DNA of 51,761 nucleotides, taken from the NCBI GenBank assembly GCA_004553095.1, contig SFMJ01000001.1, forward strand, positions 1-51,761. The letters run 5' to 3'. The position numbers and the translations under genes were made by a program. The stretch's first letter is position 1. Every line of letters begins with the position of its first letter. This document shows positions 51,265 through 51,761 of this stretch, in pieces. The notes beneath the pieces are model-generated. The model had not been told where the DNA came from and did no database searches. It saw only the letters and a program-made list of their open reading frames with translations. This stretch comes from Bacteroidales bacterium (GTDB lineage Bacteria; Bacteroidota; Bacteroidia; Bacteroidales; Muribaculaceae).

Positions 51265-51761
51265 TTACTCGAGGATGTAGAGCGCGCGGGCGGGGAGGCG
51301 CATCTCGCGAGCTATTGTTACCTTTTCTCCGGAGAGGATGTCGGTGAGTGTGGTGCCCTCAGGCATGATTTCGCGATAGATTGTGCCATCGATGACGTTT
51401 TCGCTATCGGTGCCGTTCATCATCACTACCACTCGTTTGCCTTTGTAGCTGCGCTCATAGACATACACCCCGTTTTCGGGCATAAAATGCTTGAGTGCGC
51501 CTTTTGAGATGACTTCGTTGCCACGTCGCCAGTTGGCAAGACGGCTGATGAAGTTCCATGCTTCGCGCTGCATGTCGGTGCGGCCTGCATCGACAAAGGC
51601 GTTTACTTTGTCACCGGGGAAACCGCCGGGCATGTCGCGGCGTACAAAGCCGTCGCTGCCCTCTTTACTGCCGTGCATGAGGAGTTCGTCGCCATAATAC
51701 ATCTGCGGGATGCCGCGGGTGGTGAGCATAAATGCAAATGCTTGTTTCCACCAGCCGAGAT
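51265..51761 (-). CDS. GH13 alpha-amylase family enzyme, 3' part only
   Basis: The frame is open to the window end (…LGWWKQAFAFMLTTRGIPQMYYGDEL…), so this is the C-terminal 165 or so residues of a larger enzyme. TRGIPQMYYGDE is a conserved block of GH13 alpha-amylases near the end of the barrel. DMPGGFPGD and MQREAWNFISRLANWRR follow, and then a C-terminal beta domain (VVVMMNGTDSENVIDG, ending LPARALYILE). It resembles cyclomaltodextrinase/neopullulanase types such as SusA of starch-use systems, but the substrate cannot be told from this part. Confidence 0.88.
   Translation of the reverse strand, partial: LGWWKQAFAFMLTTRGIPQMYYGDELLMHGSKEGSDGFVRRDMPGGFPGDKVNAFVDAGRTDMQREAWNFISRLANWRRGNEVISKGALKHFMPENGVYVYERSYKGKRVVVMMNGTDSENVIDGTIYREIMPEGTTLTDILSGEKVTIAREMRLPARALYILE

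Overview
The window looks like chromosome of a member of the Bacteroidales (Bacteroidota). I infer this from perfect TTTG-N20-TAnnTTTG promoters (the Bacteroidota primary sigma type), from family-restricted proteins (DUF4831, DUF3098, DUF4271, DUF2723, YfhO), from fragments of type IX secretion C-terminal tails, from tryptophanase, and from the ftsX-DUF3098-uppP-truB-queA and aroQ-O-methyltransferase-rbfA-lolE gene orders. Base composition is near half GC, which fits Muribaculaceae or a close relative; the genus is not determined.

Layout. 1-3.8 kb: DUF4831 (5' cut), xseA, xseB, and class II aldolase with its promoter and terminator. 3.8-4.4 kb: debris made of an orphan T9SS tail, a truncated ORF6N gene and two perfect inverted repeats. 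4.4-8.4 kb (minus): ftsX, DUF3098, uppP, truB, queA. 8.6-11.6 kb: acetyl-CoA hydrolase/CoA-transferase divergent from miaB. 11.6-16.1 kb (minus): Lrp regulator, YfhO, a methyltransferase-like protein, xerD. 16.2-22.1 kb (minus): phage-like locus 1 (small protein, large terminase, acidic protein, structural protein, portal). 22.1-23.0 kb: non-coding, with a candidate small RNA. 23.0-26.1 kb (minus): mtaB, glycosyltransferase, surE. 26.6-31.3 kb (plus): tRNA-Asp, aroQ, O-methyltransferase, rbfA, lolE-like permease, tnaA. 31.5-34.6 kb (plus): phage-like locus 2 (capsid-like protein, small protein, connector-like protein, holin-like protein, amidase). 34.6-45.6 kb (minus): DUF2723, polysaccharide deacetylase, epimerase, DUF4271, hemD, a receiver/PEP-synthase-like fusion, a coiled-coil protein. 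45.9-51.8 kb: galM, glycosyltransferase, T9SS tail remnant, purT, YeiH-type transporter, tRNA-Pro, and the end of a GH13 enzyme.

Three things stand out. (1) DNA-packaging, capsid and lysis genes are intact and translationally coupled, but lie in two loci about 9.4 kb apart with housekeeping genes between them. No integrase, repressor or replication gene is visible. This recalls a gene transfer agent or a domesticated prophage more than an ordinary prophage. (2) The two loci share a nearly identical iterated TAATCACTA leader directly before a structural gene, which suggests common origin or co-expression. (3) A short imperfect palindrome, AGAGCGCGTTCY with TTAA-rich flanks, occurs nine times, always between genes, and tends to sit at the borders of operon blocks, including both phage-like loci. 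I do not recognise it.

All functional calls rest on motif reading by eye. No database search was run.
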